Shown here: positions 1-7,981 of the stretch, in pieces
Layout of the letters: every line of letters starts with the position of its first letter
Numbering within the stretch: the stretch's first letter is position 1
Assembly (NCBI RefSeq): GCF_002797875.1
Contig: NZ_PGFC01000001.1
Coordinates: forward strand, 62,001 to 126,000
DNA from: Pseudoscardovia suis
GTDB taxonomy: Bacteria > Actinomycetota > Actinomycetes > Actinomycetales > Bifidobacteriaceae
Reading direction: 5' to 3'
Length of the DNA stretch: 64,000 nt
Position numbers and translations under genes: made by a program
Notes under the pieces: generated by a model
Database searches by the model: none
Told to the model about the DNA's origin: nothing
The model's input: only the letters and a program-made list of their open reading frames with translations

Positions 1-443
1 ACGTATATCGCCACCATGAGCACAAACGCCACGACCTGGGACCATTGCTGCACGATGATGGAGGCGATGAGCGCCACAAGAATCACCGGCAGGAACCATT
101 CGCCCAAGTTCCAGCGGGCGTCCACATAATCACGTGCGTAGACACGCCATGGAATGCGCTCGGCGGCTGGCATGTGCTGCACGTCGCCGGTCTCCATGGC
201 CTCGTATTCGCGGTCCTGACGGGCACGATACTTCGCCTTCTCTGCCTTCTTGGCGGCCTTGCGGTCCTTGGGCACGAGCGGGCGCAAGCCAGCCTGCTGC
301 GCCTGCTTGCGCTTGGGGGTGGGGCGGCCTTTGCCGGCGATGGAGGAGTCCGTGGTCTGTGAGGCTTCGGCGGTGTCCGAATGCGGCGGCACCTGCGCGG
401 AGTCGGAGGAATCCTTGTCGCTCGATTTCCTGAAGAGTGTCAT
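1..443 (-). CDS. DUF3043-type membrane protein, C-terminal part cut by the window edge
   Basis: The gene reads leftwards from an ATG at 443 and runs off the start of the window, so only about 147 residues are visible. The N-terminal ~70 residues are polar and charged (MTLFRKSSDKDSSDS, then a basic stretch KAAKKAEKAKYRARQDREYE). They are followed by the juxtamembrane segment RIPWRVYARDYVDARWNLGEW, which is typical of actinobacterial DUF3043 proteins, and then by a first hydrophobic helix (FLPVILVALIASIIV). The molecular function of the family is not established. The gene diverges from the dipeptidase gene, so the ~170 bp between them should carry both promoters. The family call rests on pattern recognition of the DARWNLGEW segment. 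Confidence 0.8.
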   Translation of the reverse strand, partial: MTLFRKSSDKDSSDSAQVPPHSDTAEASQTTDSSIAGKGRPTPKRKQAQQAGLRPLVPKDRKAAKKAEKAKYRARQDREYEAMETGDVQHMPAAERIPWRVYARDYVDARWNLGEWFLPVILVALIASIIVQQWSQVVAFVLMVAIY

Positions 444-612
444 GCGAACAGGTTACGTTTATACCTAGACGCTTCAACGCCATCCCGTAGGCTTTCCCAA
501 TGGTGTGATTGGCGGCGTTGCAGCCATCCCAGCCATCCCCATCCCAGCCATTCGTAGAATAGATAAAAGTAAAAGCACAACAGACGTCGGTGAAACAACA
601 GAGGTGAATGAC

Positions 613-1989
613 ATGACGGGTGAAGCGATGAACGTGGAAACCATCCGAGAACGGGTGAACGACGATTGGAATCGCATCGTGGCGATGTTGTCGGACAAGA
701 TTGCCTTGGCGAGCGTTTCGGCGCAAGGCATCACCGGCGAGCATATGAAGCGTTCGGCGCAATTCGTGGCCGATCAGATGAAGCTCGTGGGCATCGACGA
801 TGCGCACGTCGTGCAGTCCGAGAACCCTGACGGAACCCCTGGGGCATGGGAGGTCGTGGGCTCAAAGGTAGTCGACCCTCAGGCTCCCACCGTGCTGCTC
901 TACGCTCACCATGACGTGCAGCCGGTGCCTGACCGCGCGGCATGGCGCACCGATCCCTTCACGGCGACCACAGTGGGAGACCGCCTGTATGGGCGGGGTG
1001 CCGCAGACGACGGCGGTGGCATCGCCATCCATTCCGGGGCGCTTCATGCGCTGGGCGGCGATCTGCCGTGCAACATCAAGCTGTTTTTCGAAGGCGAGGA
1101 AGAAATGGGCTCTCCGAGCTTCATCCCCTTCCTCAAAGCTCATCGCGATGAATTCGAATCCGACGTAATCATCGTGGCGGATTCGGGCAACTGGTCGGCG
1201 TCCATCCCCAGCCTCACCACGTCCTTGCGCGGCAACACCGACGTGGATGTAACGGTGAAGGTGCTCGAGCACCCCGTGCATTCGGGGCAGTTCGGCGGTC
1301 CGATCCTTGACGCGGTGACGCTCTCGGCGATGCTCATCTCCTCGATGTATGACTCCAACGGCGACCTTGCGGTGCCCGGTCTGGAATCGCAGGAGCCGGT
1401 CGGAGGCCTGCAACGCGACCTTGACGAAGCCACGTTCCGCGCGGATTCCTCCACGGTGCCCGGCTACCGGCTCGCCGGCACCGGCTCCTTGGCGCAGCGT
1501 GTGTGGACCAAGCCGTCCGTGAGCGTCATCGGCTTCGACGCCCACCCCGTCGACGGCTCGTTCAACGTCATCGCCAACACCGCACGATTCCGTCTGTCAC
1601 TGCGCACTGCACCTGCGCAGGACCCCGCTGAGGCGCAGAAGGCGCTCGCGGACTTCTTGGTGTCGCACGCCCCCTTTGGCGCTCAGGTGAGCGTTGCCAA
1701 TGGTGAGAACGGCATGGGGTGGGCGATGGACCCGGATTGCAAGGCAGTGGGCGTCGCAGAGCAGGCGATGAGCGACGCTTTCGGCGTCACGCCCGTGAAC
1801 AAGGGCGAAGGCGGTTCCATCCCGTTCATTCCCGAATTGCAGCGTCTTTTCCCGCAAGCGCAGGTCATCGTGACCGGTCCCGAGGATCCGCAGGCCAATG
1901 CGCACAGCCCTAATGAATCCATCTCCCTGAGCGGATTGCGCAACAACATCGTCACGGAGGCGCTGTTCCTCTCCCGCTACGCGCAGTGA
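613..1989 (+). CDS. M20 family dipeptidase / metallopeptidase
   Basis: This is a 458-residue cytoplasmic zinc peptidase of the M20 (ArgE/DapE/CPG2-like) family, expected to release amino acids from dipeptides. The metal-binding motifs are in order: AHHDVQP near residue 98, YGRGAADDGGG near 130 and the glutamate pair in EGEEEMGS near 162. The dimerisation (lid) domain lies in the middle, and a C-terminal GGSIPF motif precedes the last conserved segment (ANAHSPNE). The start at 613 was chosen because AGAGGTG precedes it at a good distance; the frame is open upstream to 505, but that extension is low in complexity. There is no signal peptide. The exact substrate cannot be read from the sequence. 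Confidence 0.93.
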   Translation: MTGEAMNVETIRERVNDDWNRIVAMLSDKIALASVSAQGITGEHMKRSAQFVADQMKLVGIDDAHVVQSENPDGTPGAWEVVGSKVVDPQAPTVLLYAHHDVQPVPDRAAWRTDPFTATTVGDRLYGRGAADDGGGIAIHSGALHALGGDLPCNIKLFFEGEEEMGSPSFIPFLKAHRDEFESDVIIVADSGNWSASIPSLTTSLRGNTDVDVTVKVLEHPVHSGQFGGPILDAVTLSAMLISSMYDSNGDLAVPGLESQEPVGGLQRDLDEATFRADSSTVPGYRLAGTGSLAQRVWTKPSVSVIGFDAHPVDGSFNVIANTARFRLSLRTAPAQDPAEAQKALADFLVSHAPFGAQVSVANGENGMGWAMDPDCKAVGVAEQAMSDAFGVTPVNKGEGGSIPFIPELQRLFPQAQVIVTGPEDPQANAHSPNESISLSGLRNNIVTEALFLSRYAQ

Positions 1990-2020
1990 CGGGCGGGTGA
2001 CGGCTTCGGGGCGCGTAGTT

Positions 2021-2800
2021 TCATTGCGCTTGCGTAGGTTGTTCCGTTTTGGTCCCCTCGTGATCTTCTTCGACTAATTCGGTGTTTTCATTAATCCATT
2101 CCTGGATTGCCTGTTCCGTGCTTTGCGTTCCCATGGCTTTGCGAAGCAGCATGGTGTATTTGCGTCCGGTCGTAGCAGTAATGCCCATTTCTTTCGCAAC
2201 TTGCGTTGCTGTGCGATGGTTGCAGACCATCTTAAGAATGAACTCCTCGACGCGAGGCGGAAGGCTGGTTGGGTGCATGCGTGTTGCAAGATCGATGTGC
2301 GCTTCTTGGCAAGTGCGGAAACCGTCCTGTGCCTGCCTTTCATGTGTCAGCATTTTGTGCAGGACGGCAAGTACCTGTTGCGGGGTCGTCTTTTCTACGA
2401 CCCCTTGAGCGCCATTGCGTTTGAGTTCACAGGTATGGTATTCGGACATCTTCATAACCATGCCTAGAATCGGGGTCTTCGCCGACGCGAGTCGAAGCCT
2501 GTTGCAGATGAACGGCACATGGAAATCGTCAAAAGGCTGTGCCAGAAGAATGCAGTCAGGTAAAGGTTCCTTGGGGTGGTCGATAAGGCGATCTAAGGCG
2601 CTCATTCCGTCGAATGAGTGGAATGCCAGTTCGAAAGGGGTGTTATGTGTCGAAAGGTAATCCTTCAGGTAAGTGAGAGCGAACTGATCATTATCAAGAA
2701 CTGCGAGTTTGTACGTGGCCGTTGGGCATTCGGTCGCATTGCGAACTGTATTTTGGCCGGTTTGCCGTGCATAGCCTGTTAGGAATTTTTGGGGTATCAT
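2021..2800 (-). CDS. LuxR/NarL-type response regulator with a degenerate receiver
   Basis: This is a 259-residue DNA-binding regulator. An N-terminal receiver-like domain (about residues 30-150) begins with the acidic pair in LAVLDND and contains the conserved Lys in GVVEKTTP. The position of the phospho-acceptor Asp (PDxxLxD) reads PDCILLAQP, so that Asp appears to be Ala. A C-terminal LuxR-type helix-turn-helix covers about residues 185-245 (RVEEFILKMV, then QVAKEMGI and TGRKY). The ATG at 2800 has GGAGGAG eight bases upstream, which decides it over an upstream in-frame start. No histidine kinase gene lies nearby. It is transcribed away from the secreted-protein/lipoprotein cluster and is a natural candidate for its regulator, but this is inferred from position only. 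Confidence 0.85.
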   Translation of the reverse strand: MIPQKFLTGYARQTGQNTVRNATECPTATYKLAVLDNDQFALTYLKDYLSTHNTPFELAFHSFDGMSALDRLIDHPKEPLPDCILLAQPFDDFHVPFICNRLRLASAKTPILGMVMKMSEYHTCELKRNGAQGVVEKTTPQQVLAVLHKMLTHERQAQDGFRTCQEAHIDLATRMHPTSLPPRVEEFILKMVCNHRTATQVAKEMGITATTGRKYTMLLRKAMGTQSTEQAIQEWINENTELVEEDHEGTKTEQPTQAQ

Positions 2801-3107
2801 CGACGGTCTCTCCTCCACGTCGTTGTGGGTGCACTCTCGTCACACCACTGCGGTTATGATAAATCGCCGGAACCCCGTTATGCAAGCTTCTGCGTCTTGA
2901 TGGACAGTGACACAGAGAGAAGGCATTGATGGGTTGTTACAAGGATGCGTGTCGGATGGTGCTAGTCCGCGTAACGTTTTGTTGCCTCGGTCGGCGTGTG
3001 TTGTTTGTCTCTGAGTGCTGTAATGGAAGTGGGGAGAGCAAAGATGACTCGCCCTCTCATCAGATTCCATGGCGGGGATGCCATGGGGAGGAAGGATGTG
3101 GTTCGCG
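2801..3107. promoter_or_regulatory. Divergent intergenic region between the LuxR-type gene and the secreted-protein cluster
   Basis: About 300 bp separate the leftward regulator gene from the rightward cluster, so both promoters should lie here. No gene is convincing. I could not define a specific operator or a good -35/-10 pair by eye. The 3' end carries GGGGAGGAAGG, the ribosome binding site for the first small secreted protein. Confidence 0.45.
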
Positions 3108-3443
3108 ATGCTGCGAAACATTCGTAAGGCTGCGGCGTGTGTATCGTCGTTGCTTCTGTCTGCCGGCCTGTGTCTTGGCGGCGTGACAGTTGCAAATGCG
3201 ACGACACGGTACGCGGTGAGCTCTGGTTCATGGTCGGAAGGTGATTACACAGGTACATGGGAGGTGTCGCCGACACACTCCCATGTGCATAGTACGGCTC
3301 TTGGCACGTATAGCTATTGCGAAGTTGGACAAGACGGAATTTTCAAGGAATATATGACAGTTCCGCCAGGGCGTCAATGCCGTGTCGATGTCTACGGCAG
3401 TTCAGATGCTCGATTCGATTATGCAATTTATCACCGAATTTAG
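3108..3443 (+). CDS. Small secreted two-cysteine protein, bacteriocin-like (copy 1)
   Basis: This is a 111-residue precursor with a clear Sec signal peptide (basic start MLRNIRK, hydrophobic core, cleavage expected after VANA). The mature part is about 80 residues and polar. It contains G.W.V followed by S.VH, then a CE..Q.G segment, a second Cys in a CR pair, and a C terminus of DY..Y type. The same order of motifs occurs in the protein at 4793-5191, so the two are homologous. The pattern of W/G/S/H residues and the final aromatic pair recall lactococcin 972-family bacteriocins, but identity is low and that family often lacks cysteines. The start is uncertain: ATG codons at 3069, 3078, 3096 and 3108 are in frame, and the GGAGGAAGG site is usable for 3108 or, less well, 3096. 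Confidence 0.75.
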   Translation: MLRNIRKAAACVSSLLLSAGLCLGGVTVANATTRYAVSSGSWSEGDYTGTWEVSPTHSHVHSTALGTYSYCEVGQDGIFKEYMTVPPGRQCRVDVYGSSDARFDYAIYHRI

Positions 3444-3466
3444 CTGTGACCAGAGTGATGATTGAT

Positions 3467-3534
3467 CTGCTCAGCTCTCCGCTGACATACTCTGTAGCTA
3501 ACTGCGGCAGTGGCAGTCGGCTAGAGCTGAGCAG
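3467..3534 (+). repeat. Inverted repeat between secreted protein 1 and lipoprotein 1
   Basis: CTGCTCAGCTCT at 3467-3478 is exactly complementary to AGAGCTGAGCAG at 3523-3534, giving a 12-bp stem around a 44-nt loop. It lies between the stop of the secreted protein and the start of the lipoprotein. It has no T-run, so it is more likely an mRNA stability or partial read-through element, or an operator, than a full terminator. Confidence 0.6.
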
Positions 3535-3570
3535 GCTATCTTGGAAAGTGCCGAGAGAGGAGAGAACCTT

Positions 3571-4353
3571 ATGGAATGGTGCGGGATGTCAACTAGCCGA
3601 CACCTGTTCCTTCGTGGCGCATGGAGATGGTTGCTGTGTCTGTTGTGTGCGGTGGTGGTGTTGTCGGGAGGCGCTTGCGGGCGTGGTGGCGCTGCCCCTG
3701 GGACGGGCGCGGGTGATGCCGGCTCCACTGCCTCCTCCTCGTCATCTGGGAAGCTGGCTGCTTCGCTGAAGGATTACATCGTCAACGTGAACAATCGTGT
3801 GCAGGGTGAAGCGTCGATAAGCGATTCCGAGAAGCAAATCCTTGCTCGTTCAGCGAAGAACGGCAAGGTGTCGGCTGCCGATTATCAATCAGCATGGAAT
3901 GATTTCAGCAATTGCATTGTGGATCGCGGGTATTCCGCCCCGGTGCTGCATAAATTCCCCAATGGCATGTATCAGCTCGCAGGTGAGAACACAACCGGCG
4001 GTACCCAGGAACAGATGGGTCGATTGGGATCCGATGTTAGCGACTGCATGCTCAAGTATGTTTCGGATGTCGATAGCGTGTATCAAGTCCAGATCGGGAA
4101 TCCGGGGCTGCTGAGTGATTCGGAGGAGGCGTTGGTGGACTGCTTCCACAAGACGGGGATGGTGCCTGCGAGCTATACGAAGGAGCAATGGTTGAAAGAA
4201 CAGGCTGCGTCGCAGAAAGCGAGTAGCCCTACTTCGTCGTATTCGGTTGATATGAAGGATCCTCAGATTCGCGGATGCCTTGCCACATACGGTTACGGAT
4301 TTCTGGATGGCACTGATCCGACTGAGACGGTTTGGTATCCATTCCAGAAGTGA
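3571..4353 (+). CDS. Putative lipoprotein, four-cysteine family (paralogue 1)
   Basis: This is a 260-residue exported protein. It has a Trp/Leu-rich signal segment ending in LSGGAC, an imperfect lipobox, then a short Gly/Ser linker and a globular domain. Four cysteines are kept in the three paralogues of this cluster: NCIVDRGY, DCMLKY, DCFHKTG and GCLATYG. The segment ASYTKEQ is also shared. I do not recognise the family. The pairing with a small secreted protein just upstream, seen again at 4793-6009, suggests that the two products act together, for example as immunity factor or surface partner, but this is inferred. The ATG at 3571 is preceded by GAGAGGAGAG; a TTG further upstream in the same frame is less likely. 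Confidence 0.8.
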   Translation: MEWCGMSTSRHLFLRGAWRWLLCLLCAVVVLSGGACGRGGAAPGTGAGDAGSTASSSSSGKLAASLKDYIVNVNNRVQGEASISDSEKQILARSAKNGKVSAADYQSAWNDFSNCIVDRGYSAPVLHKFPNGMYQLAGENTTGGTQEQMGRLGSDVSDCMLKYVSDVDSVYQVQIGNPGLLSDSEEALVDCFHKTGMVPASYTKEQWLKEQAASQKASSPTSSYSVDMKDPQIRGCLATYGYGFLDGTDPTETVWYPFQK

Positions 4354-4365
4354 GGTGGGTTTCGG

Positions 4366-4423
4366 CGGCGGGTCGTCTTCCTCCGGTTCGGGCTCGCCAT
4401 CCGGTTCCTCATCTTCTCAGGGC
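4366..4423 (+). pseudogene. Remnant of a fourth lipoprotein gene (Gly/Ser linker segment)
   Basis: These ~58 bp closely match 5304-5360, the Gly/Ser-rich linker just after the lipobox of paralogue 2 (GGSSSSGSGSPSGSSSSQG here). There is no lipobox before it and no four-cysteine domain after it. It therefore looks like a leftover of a deleted or recombined paralogue sitting directly after the stop of paralogue 1. Confidence 0.7.
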
Positions 4424-4792
4424 GCGGGTCAGAAGGATTGCGCCGTCTTTGAATGGATATATCTCCTTGAGCGGCTTTCATGAGAACTCGTGGTCATGGC
4501 AGCATCTGTACTTTCCTTGACGTCGGTGACGTATCATCGGGCTACCGCTTATATGTTATTGGTGCTTCTGCTTCTCGGTCTGAGCCTCGTTGTGCGTAAG
4601 ACCCAGGACTCTGATTGAAAGCTAGTGCAGGGAGGGATTTATTAATGGAGAATAGAGAATTCATAGTGAAGAATTTGTGATGATTCTAGTAGTTCAGGTC
4701 TTGGCGCAAGACACATCTGATACACTGACGTCTAAGGGAATTCATCAGGTAACGAAGAAGTTGCCGGTTCTCTCAGAGGGAGCACGATACAT
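4424..4792. other. Non-coding stretch before secreted protein 2
   Basis: No gene with a ribosome binding site is visible in this ~370-bp stretch. It is richer in A+T than its surroundings, especially 4620-4740, and probably carries the promoter of the second secreted protein. The sequence GAGGGAG about ten bases before 4793 is the ribosome binding site for that gene. Confidence 0.4.
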
Positions 4793-5191
4793 ATGTGGAG
4801 TATTAATCATTCGGATGTAACGGTTACACGGTCGATGGCGGATGCACGCGGCGTACGCCGCAGGGCATCGCTTGCGATGGTTGCAGGTCTTTTCGCCTTG
4901 TTAATTGGGTTCAGTGGTACGGGCGTGGCTAATGCGGGCGCGTATTACGAGACTCAGATTCCTGAGTCGTCAGGCACGATAGAGCGTGGATATTGGCATG
5001 GCGCATGGCAGGTGACGACGACAAATTCCGAGGTGCATATCTATTCGCTGCAGGACACTGAATTCTGCGAAGCGTCGCAGAACGGGTCCAGGAATTGGAC
5101 GAGGACGTCCTCGAGGCAATGGTGCCGAGCGAATAAACAAGGCGGAAAGTCCGTGGCGGGCGATTACGTCAAGTATGGTCTCGAAAATTGA
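4793..5191 (+). CDS. Small secreted two-cysteine protein, bacteriocin-like (copy 2)
   Basis: This is a 132-residue precursor. It starts with a ~25-residue polar and basic leader, then has a hydrophobic core (MVAGLFALLIGFSGTG) and a cleavage site after VANA. The ~82-residue mature part has SG, W.GAW.V, S.VH, CEASQNG, a CR pair and a terminal DYVKYG, in the same order as the protein at 3108-3443. Aromatic and Gly residues dominate and the mature region is basic at its end. This motif order is compatible with a divergent lactococcin 972-type bacteriocin, but I treat that as a hypothesis. The lipoprotein gene starts only 29 bp after its stop, so the two are co-transcribed. The start at 4793 has GAGGGAG at a spacing of about ten bases; ATG 4835 is an alternative. 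Confidence 0.78.
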   Translation: MWSINHSDVTVTRSMADARGVRRRASLAMVAGLFALLIGFSGTGVANAGAYYETQIPESSGTIERGYWHGAWQVTTTNSEVHIYSLQDTEFCEASQNGSRNWTRTSSRQWCRANKQGGKSVAGDYVKYGLEN

Positions 5192-5220
5192 ATGCTTTGA
5201 TCTGCGGGAGGAATCTTAAG

Positions 5221-6009
5221 ATGATGAGGAGTCCGCGTGTTGTTGCTGGAGCCGTCGCGGTAATGCTTGCGCTTGCGTGTTCGGCTTGTGGCGCTGGTGC
5301 CAGCGGTGGGTCGTCTTCCTCCGGTCCGGGTTCGCCATCTGCTTCCTCGTCTTCTCAGGGGGAGGAGAAGATCGCTTCCTCGTTGGAGGAGCGTGCTAAG
5401 TTCCTGTTGGATTATAAGGACAAGGAGTACGCCCGGTCGGATGAGGAGACGGCGATGTTGCAGCGTGCCGTGGACAATGGCGGGGTGGTGAGCCGCGCGG
5501 ATTATGAGGCTGCGTGGAACAATTACAAGCAGTGCCTGGTCGACAAAGGCTACGTGGCGCCGCAATTGTACAAGTACCCGCATGGCTTGTATGACTTGCC
5601 GTCGACCAACAGCAATGGGATCACGCAGGAGCAGGGCGAAAAGGCGCAGGCTGACGCCGTGTATTGCTATTCGACATACACCATGCAGGTGAATGACCAG
5701 TATAGTCTCCAGTTTGGAAACGAGACGCTGACCTCGGATAATGACCAGGCAATTGTTGACTGCCTTCATAAGCAAGGGGTGGCTCCTGCGAGCTATACGA
5801 AGGAGCAGTTCAAAAACGACGTCGAGGAGCGGAGAGATCGTCTTGCGTCTGGAGATGACTCAGCTTCACCGCAGGACGCATCAGCTTCTGCGAATGAAGA
5901 GTCTGCGTACCACATAGATTTCGATGATCCGAATGCGTCCGAGTGTCTGGTGGCAAATGGTTGGAGTTACGATAATGGGCTGAAGACTGAATGGAGGCCA
6001 CTCGGCTGA
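5221..6009 (+). CDS. Putative lipoprotein, four-cysteine family (paralogue 2)
   Basis: This 262-residue protein has a short signal peptide ending in a Cys (LALACSAC) and a Gly/Ser linker, then the same domain as paralogues 1 and 3. The conserved segments are QCLVDKGYVAPQL, YCYSTYT, VDCLHKQG, ASYTKEQ and ECLVANGW. Residues ~45-112 are encoded by DNA identical to paralogue 3, so the two genes have duplicated or exchanged sequence recently. An acidic, Ser/Ala-rich insert (about residues 200-225) sits before the last Cys segment. The start at 5221 follows GGGAGGA at an ideal distance. It forms a pair with the secreted protein gene 29 bp upstream. The function is not known; an immunity or binding-partner role is inferred from context. 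Confidence 0.8.
   Translation: MMRSPRVVAGAVAVMLALACSACGAGASGGSSSSGPGSPSASSSSQGEEKIASSLEERAKFLLDYKDKEYARSDEETAMLQRAVDNGGVVSRADYEAAWNNYKQCLVDKGYVAPQLYKYPHGLYDLPSTNSNGITQEQGEKAQADAVYCYSTYTMQVNDQYSLQFGNETLTSDNDQAIVDCLHKQGVAPASYTKEQFKNDVEERRDRLASGDDSASPQDASASANEESAYHIDFDDPNASECLVANGWSYDNGLKTEWRPLG
5356..5552 (+). repeat. 197-bp identical block, copy A (lipoprotein paralogue 2)
   Basis: By direct base comparison 5356-5552 is identical to 6216-6412. The identity ends at a C/T difference at 5553/6413 and falls away quickly on both sides, although the proteins remain related outside the block. It covers the start of the mature domain of both lipoproteins. Confidence 0.92.
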
Positions 6010-6071
6010 CGGGAGGAGAGGCTATCACGGTTGGAGGATTCATCGTTGAATCGGAGCATGGAGAGGTAGAG

Positions 6072-6830
6072 ATGATGGTGAGGGGGATGTTTCGTGTGGT
6101 TGCAGGTGCCGTGGCCTGTGTGTGCCTGGTGACGTGCGGGGGTTGCGGCGGCGCGTCGGGCGGGGCTTCCCCTTCGTTGTCCTCCGCGGGCGCTTCGCAG
6201 CAATCCTCTTCGCGGCAGGGGGAGGAGAAGATCGCTTCCTCGTTGGAGGAGCGTGCTAAGTTCCTGTTGGATTATAAGGACAAGGAGTACGCCCGGTCGG
6301 ATGAGGAGACGGCGATGTTGCAGCGTGCCGTGGACAATGGCGGGGTGGTGAGCCGCGCGGATTATGAGGCTGCGTGGAACAATTACAAGCAGTGCCTGGT
6401 CGACAAAGGCTATGTGGCGCCGCAGCTGGTGACCTATCCTAACGGGATACACGATCTGCCGAGGGGAGATCCCAGTGCGCGTCTTTCGACGGAGCAGAGC
6501 AAGAAACTAACACAGGATGAGGTGTATTGCTACTCGGTCTACACTATCAACGTCAACGATTTGTACAATCTGGCTTTCGCCAATGATGCGCTTCTTACGG
6601 ATTCCCAGCAGGCGATAGTCGACTGCTTCCATAAGCAGGGGCTGATGCCGGTCAGCTATACCAAGGAGCAGTATCTCAAGGAATGGGATGAGTATGGCGA
6701 AACCGGGGACATGACTGTGTTCAGCTTCGACCCGTTGGACATGGGAATCCGCGAATGCCAGACTGCAAACGGAATGGGCGTGGATTATGGTCCTAATGAC
6801 AACCTGCCCACATGGAAGCCCTTCGGCTGA
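6072..6830 (+). CDS. Putative lipoprotein, four-cysteine family (paralogue 3)
   Basis: This 252-residue protein has the best lipobox of the three (LVTC after a hydrophobic segment), then a Ser-rich linker and the shared domain with QCLVDKGYVAPQL, YCYSVYT, VDCFHKQG, SYTKEQ and ECQTANG. Unlike the other two it has no small secreted-protein gene in front of it; only ~62 bp separate it from paralogue 2. The start at 6072 follows GAGAGG; the open frame reaches up to 5991 but overlaps the previous gene. The adaptor and ABC transporter genes follow in the same direction, 68 bp downstream, so the whole island could be one transcription unit. Confidence 0.8.
   Translation: MMVRGMFRVVAGAVACVCLVTCGGCGGASGGASPSLSSAGASQQSSSRQGEEKIASSLEERAKFLLDYKDKEYARSDEETAMLQRAVDNGGVVSRADYEAAWNNYKQCLVDKGYVAPQLVTYPNGIHDLPRGDPSARLSTEQSKKLTQDEVYCYSVYTINVNDLYNLAFANDALLTDSQQAIVDCFHKQGLMPVSYTKEQYLKEWDEYGETGDMTVFSFDPLDMGIRECQTANGMGVDYGPNDNLPTWKPFG
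6216..6412 (+). repeat. 197-bp identical block, copy B (lipoprotein paralogue 3)
   Basis: This is the partner of 5356-5552, an exact direct repeat 860 bp apart in the same reading frame. It is large enough for homologous recombination, which would delete or amplify one lipoprotein gene. Confidence 0.92.
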
Positions 6831-6898
6831 TGGGATAGGCGAGCTGTGAGGTAGGCGACGGCGCTGTCGCACAAAGACATGGATAGAAAGGGACACCC

Positions 6899-7981
6899 AT
6901 GGGAAAATCAACAAAGAGCCAGAAGCCTTCCCGTGCAAGGCACGGAGTCTCGATGGCTTGGGTGTGTGTGCTCGTGGTTGCAGCAGTATGCATTACCGCA
7001 GGAGTGTGTGCCGTGTATCTGCCTGATCGCACGCCGGCGCTGCTTCAGCAGGCGAAGGAGGTCACTTTGGCTCCAGTGGAGACCCAGGAATGGAGTGAAA
7101 CCCGGCAGATCACTCTCACACCTACGTTTTCAGCCGAGCGCACACTTACTTCGAACAGCAGCGGCATGGTTACCGCGGATTGGAGTGCGTCCGGGCTGGA
7201 GTCCGGTAAAGCTGCATTTGCGGTTGACGGACGACCGGTGATGGCGCTCGCCACGAGCCAGCCGTTATGGCGAGACTTGCATTATTACGACACGGGTGAG
7301 GATGTGCGTGCCCTCAACGATGAATTGGTGAGGCTTGGCTACCCTGCAGACGCGAACAGCGCCACCTACAGCTGGAACACTGGGAACGCTTGGGGCAAGC
7401 TTTTGGCGTCCGCTGGAGCTGCAGGCGCAGCGGACGGCAGCCTGTCGATCGCTGACGTGTTGTGGATACCTGAAGGGTCCGTGAGCGTGTCGGGTTGGTC
7501 TGCCAGCCTCGGTGCTCAAGTGATGGCGGGTTCCCAGCTTGCAACGGTTCCCGGCGTGTTGCAGAAGCTCACCATTGGAGGCGCCTCGGTGGGGAATGCT
7601 GACCGCACCGTGACGCTGTATGGCCTGAGCGCCACGCTGCCCGCAGGACAAACGGAAATCACCGACCGGGCATTTCTCGATGCTCTTTCTGCTTCTCAAT
7701 CATGGAAGTCGCAGAGCGCTGATTCTTTGCTTGCGGGAGTCTCCGGCAGTATTTCGACGGGAGACTCCACTCATGTGTTGCGTGTGCCTGCCGCCGCGGT
7801 GTATGGCATGGATGAAACAGGCACGAACGGGTGCATCATCGTGGATGGCAAGACCGTGCATGTTTCGATTGCGGGAGCTCAGATGGGCGTGAGTCTGGTG
7901 ACTGCCACCGATGGCAGCGACATCGATGCGATGCACAACGTCACGGTCGGGTCGGCTTTGAGGAGCGCGACATGCGAGTGA
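6899..7981 (+). CDS. Membrane-anchored adaptor-like protein with a peptidoglycan-binding-like segment
   Basis: This 360-residue protein has a basic N terminus and one membrane helix (about residues 19-40, MAWVCVLVVAAVCITAGVC); the rest is extracytoplasmic. Near residues 128-146 the sequence GEDVRALNDELVRLGYP matches the core of PG_binding_1 repeats. The rest resembles HlyD/MacA-type periplasmic adaptor proteins of actinobacteria, with beta-rich segments and a late LRVPAAAVYG strand typical of that fold. It overlaps the ABC transporter gene by 10 bp, so the two products almost certainly work together, with the adaptor linking the exporter to the cell wall. The same pair is known from actinobacterial lactococcin 972-type loci. 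The start at 6899 has GAAAGGG upstream. Confidence 0.75.
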   Translation: MGKSTKSQKPSRARHGVSMAWVCVLVVAAVCITAGVCAVYLPDRTPALLQQAKEVTLAPVETQEWSETRQITLTPTFSAERTLTSNSSGMVTADWSASGLESGKAAFAVDGRPVMALATSQPLWRDLHYYDTGEDVRALNDELVRLGYPADANSATYSWNTGNAWGKLLASAGAAGAADGSLSIADVLWIPEGSVSVSGWSASLGAQVMAGSQLATVPGVLQKLTIGGASVGNADRTVTLYGLSATLPAGQTEITDRAFLDALSASQSWKSQSADSLLAGVSGSISTGDSTHVLRVPAAAVYGMDETGTNGCIIVDGKTVHVSIAGAQMGVSLVTATDGSDIDAMHNVTVGSALRSATCE

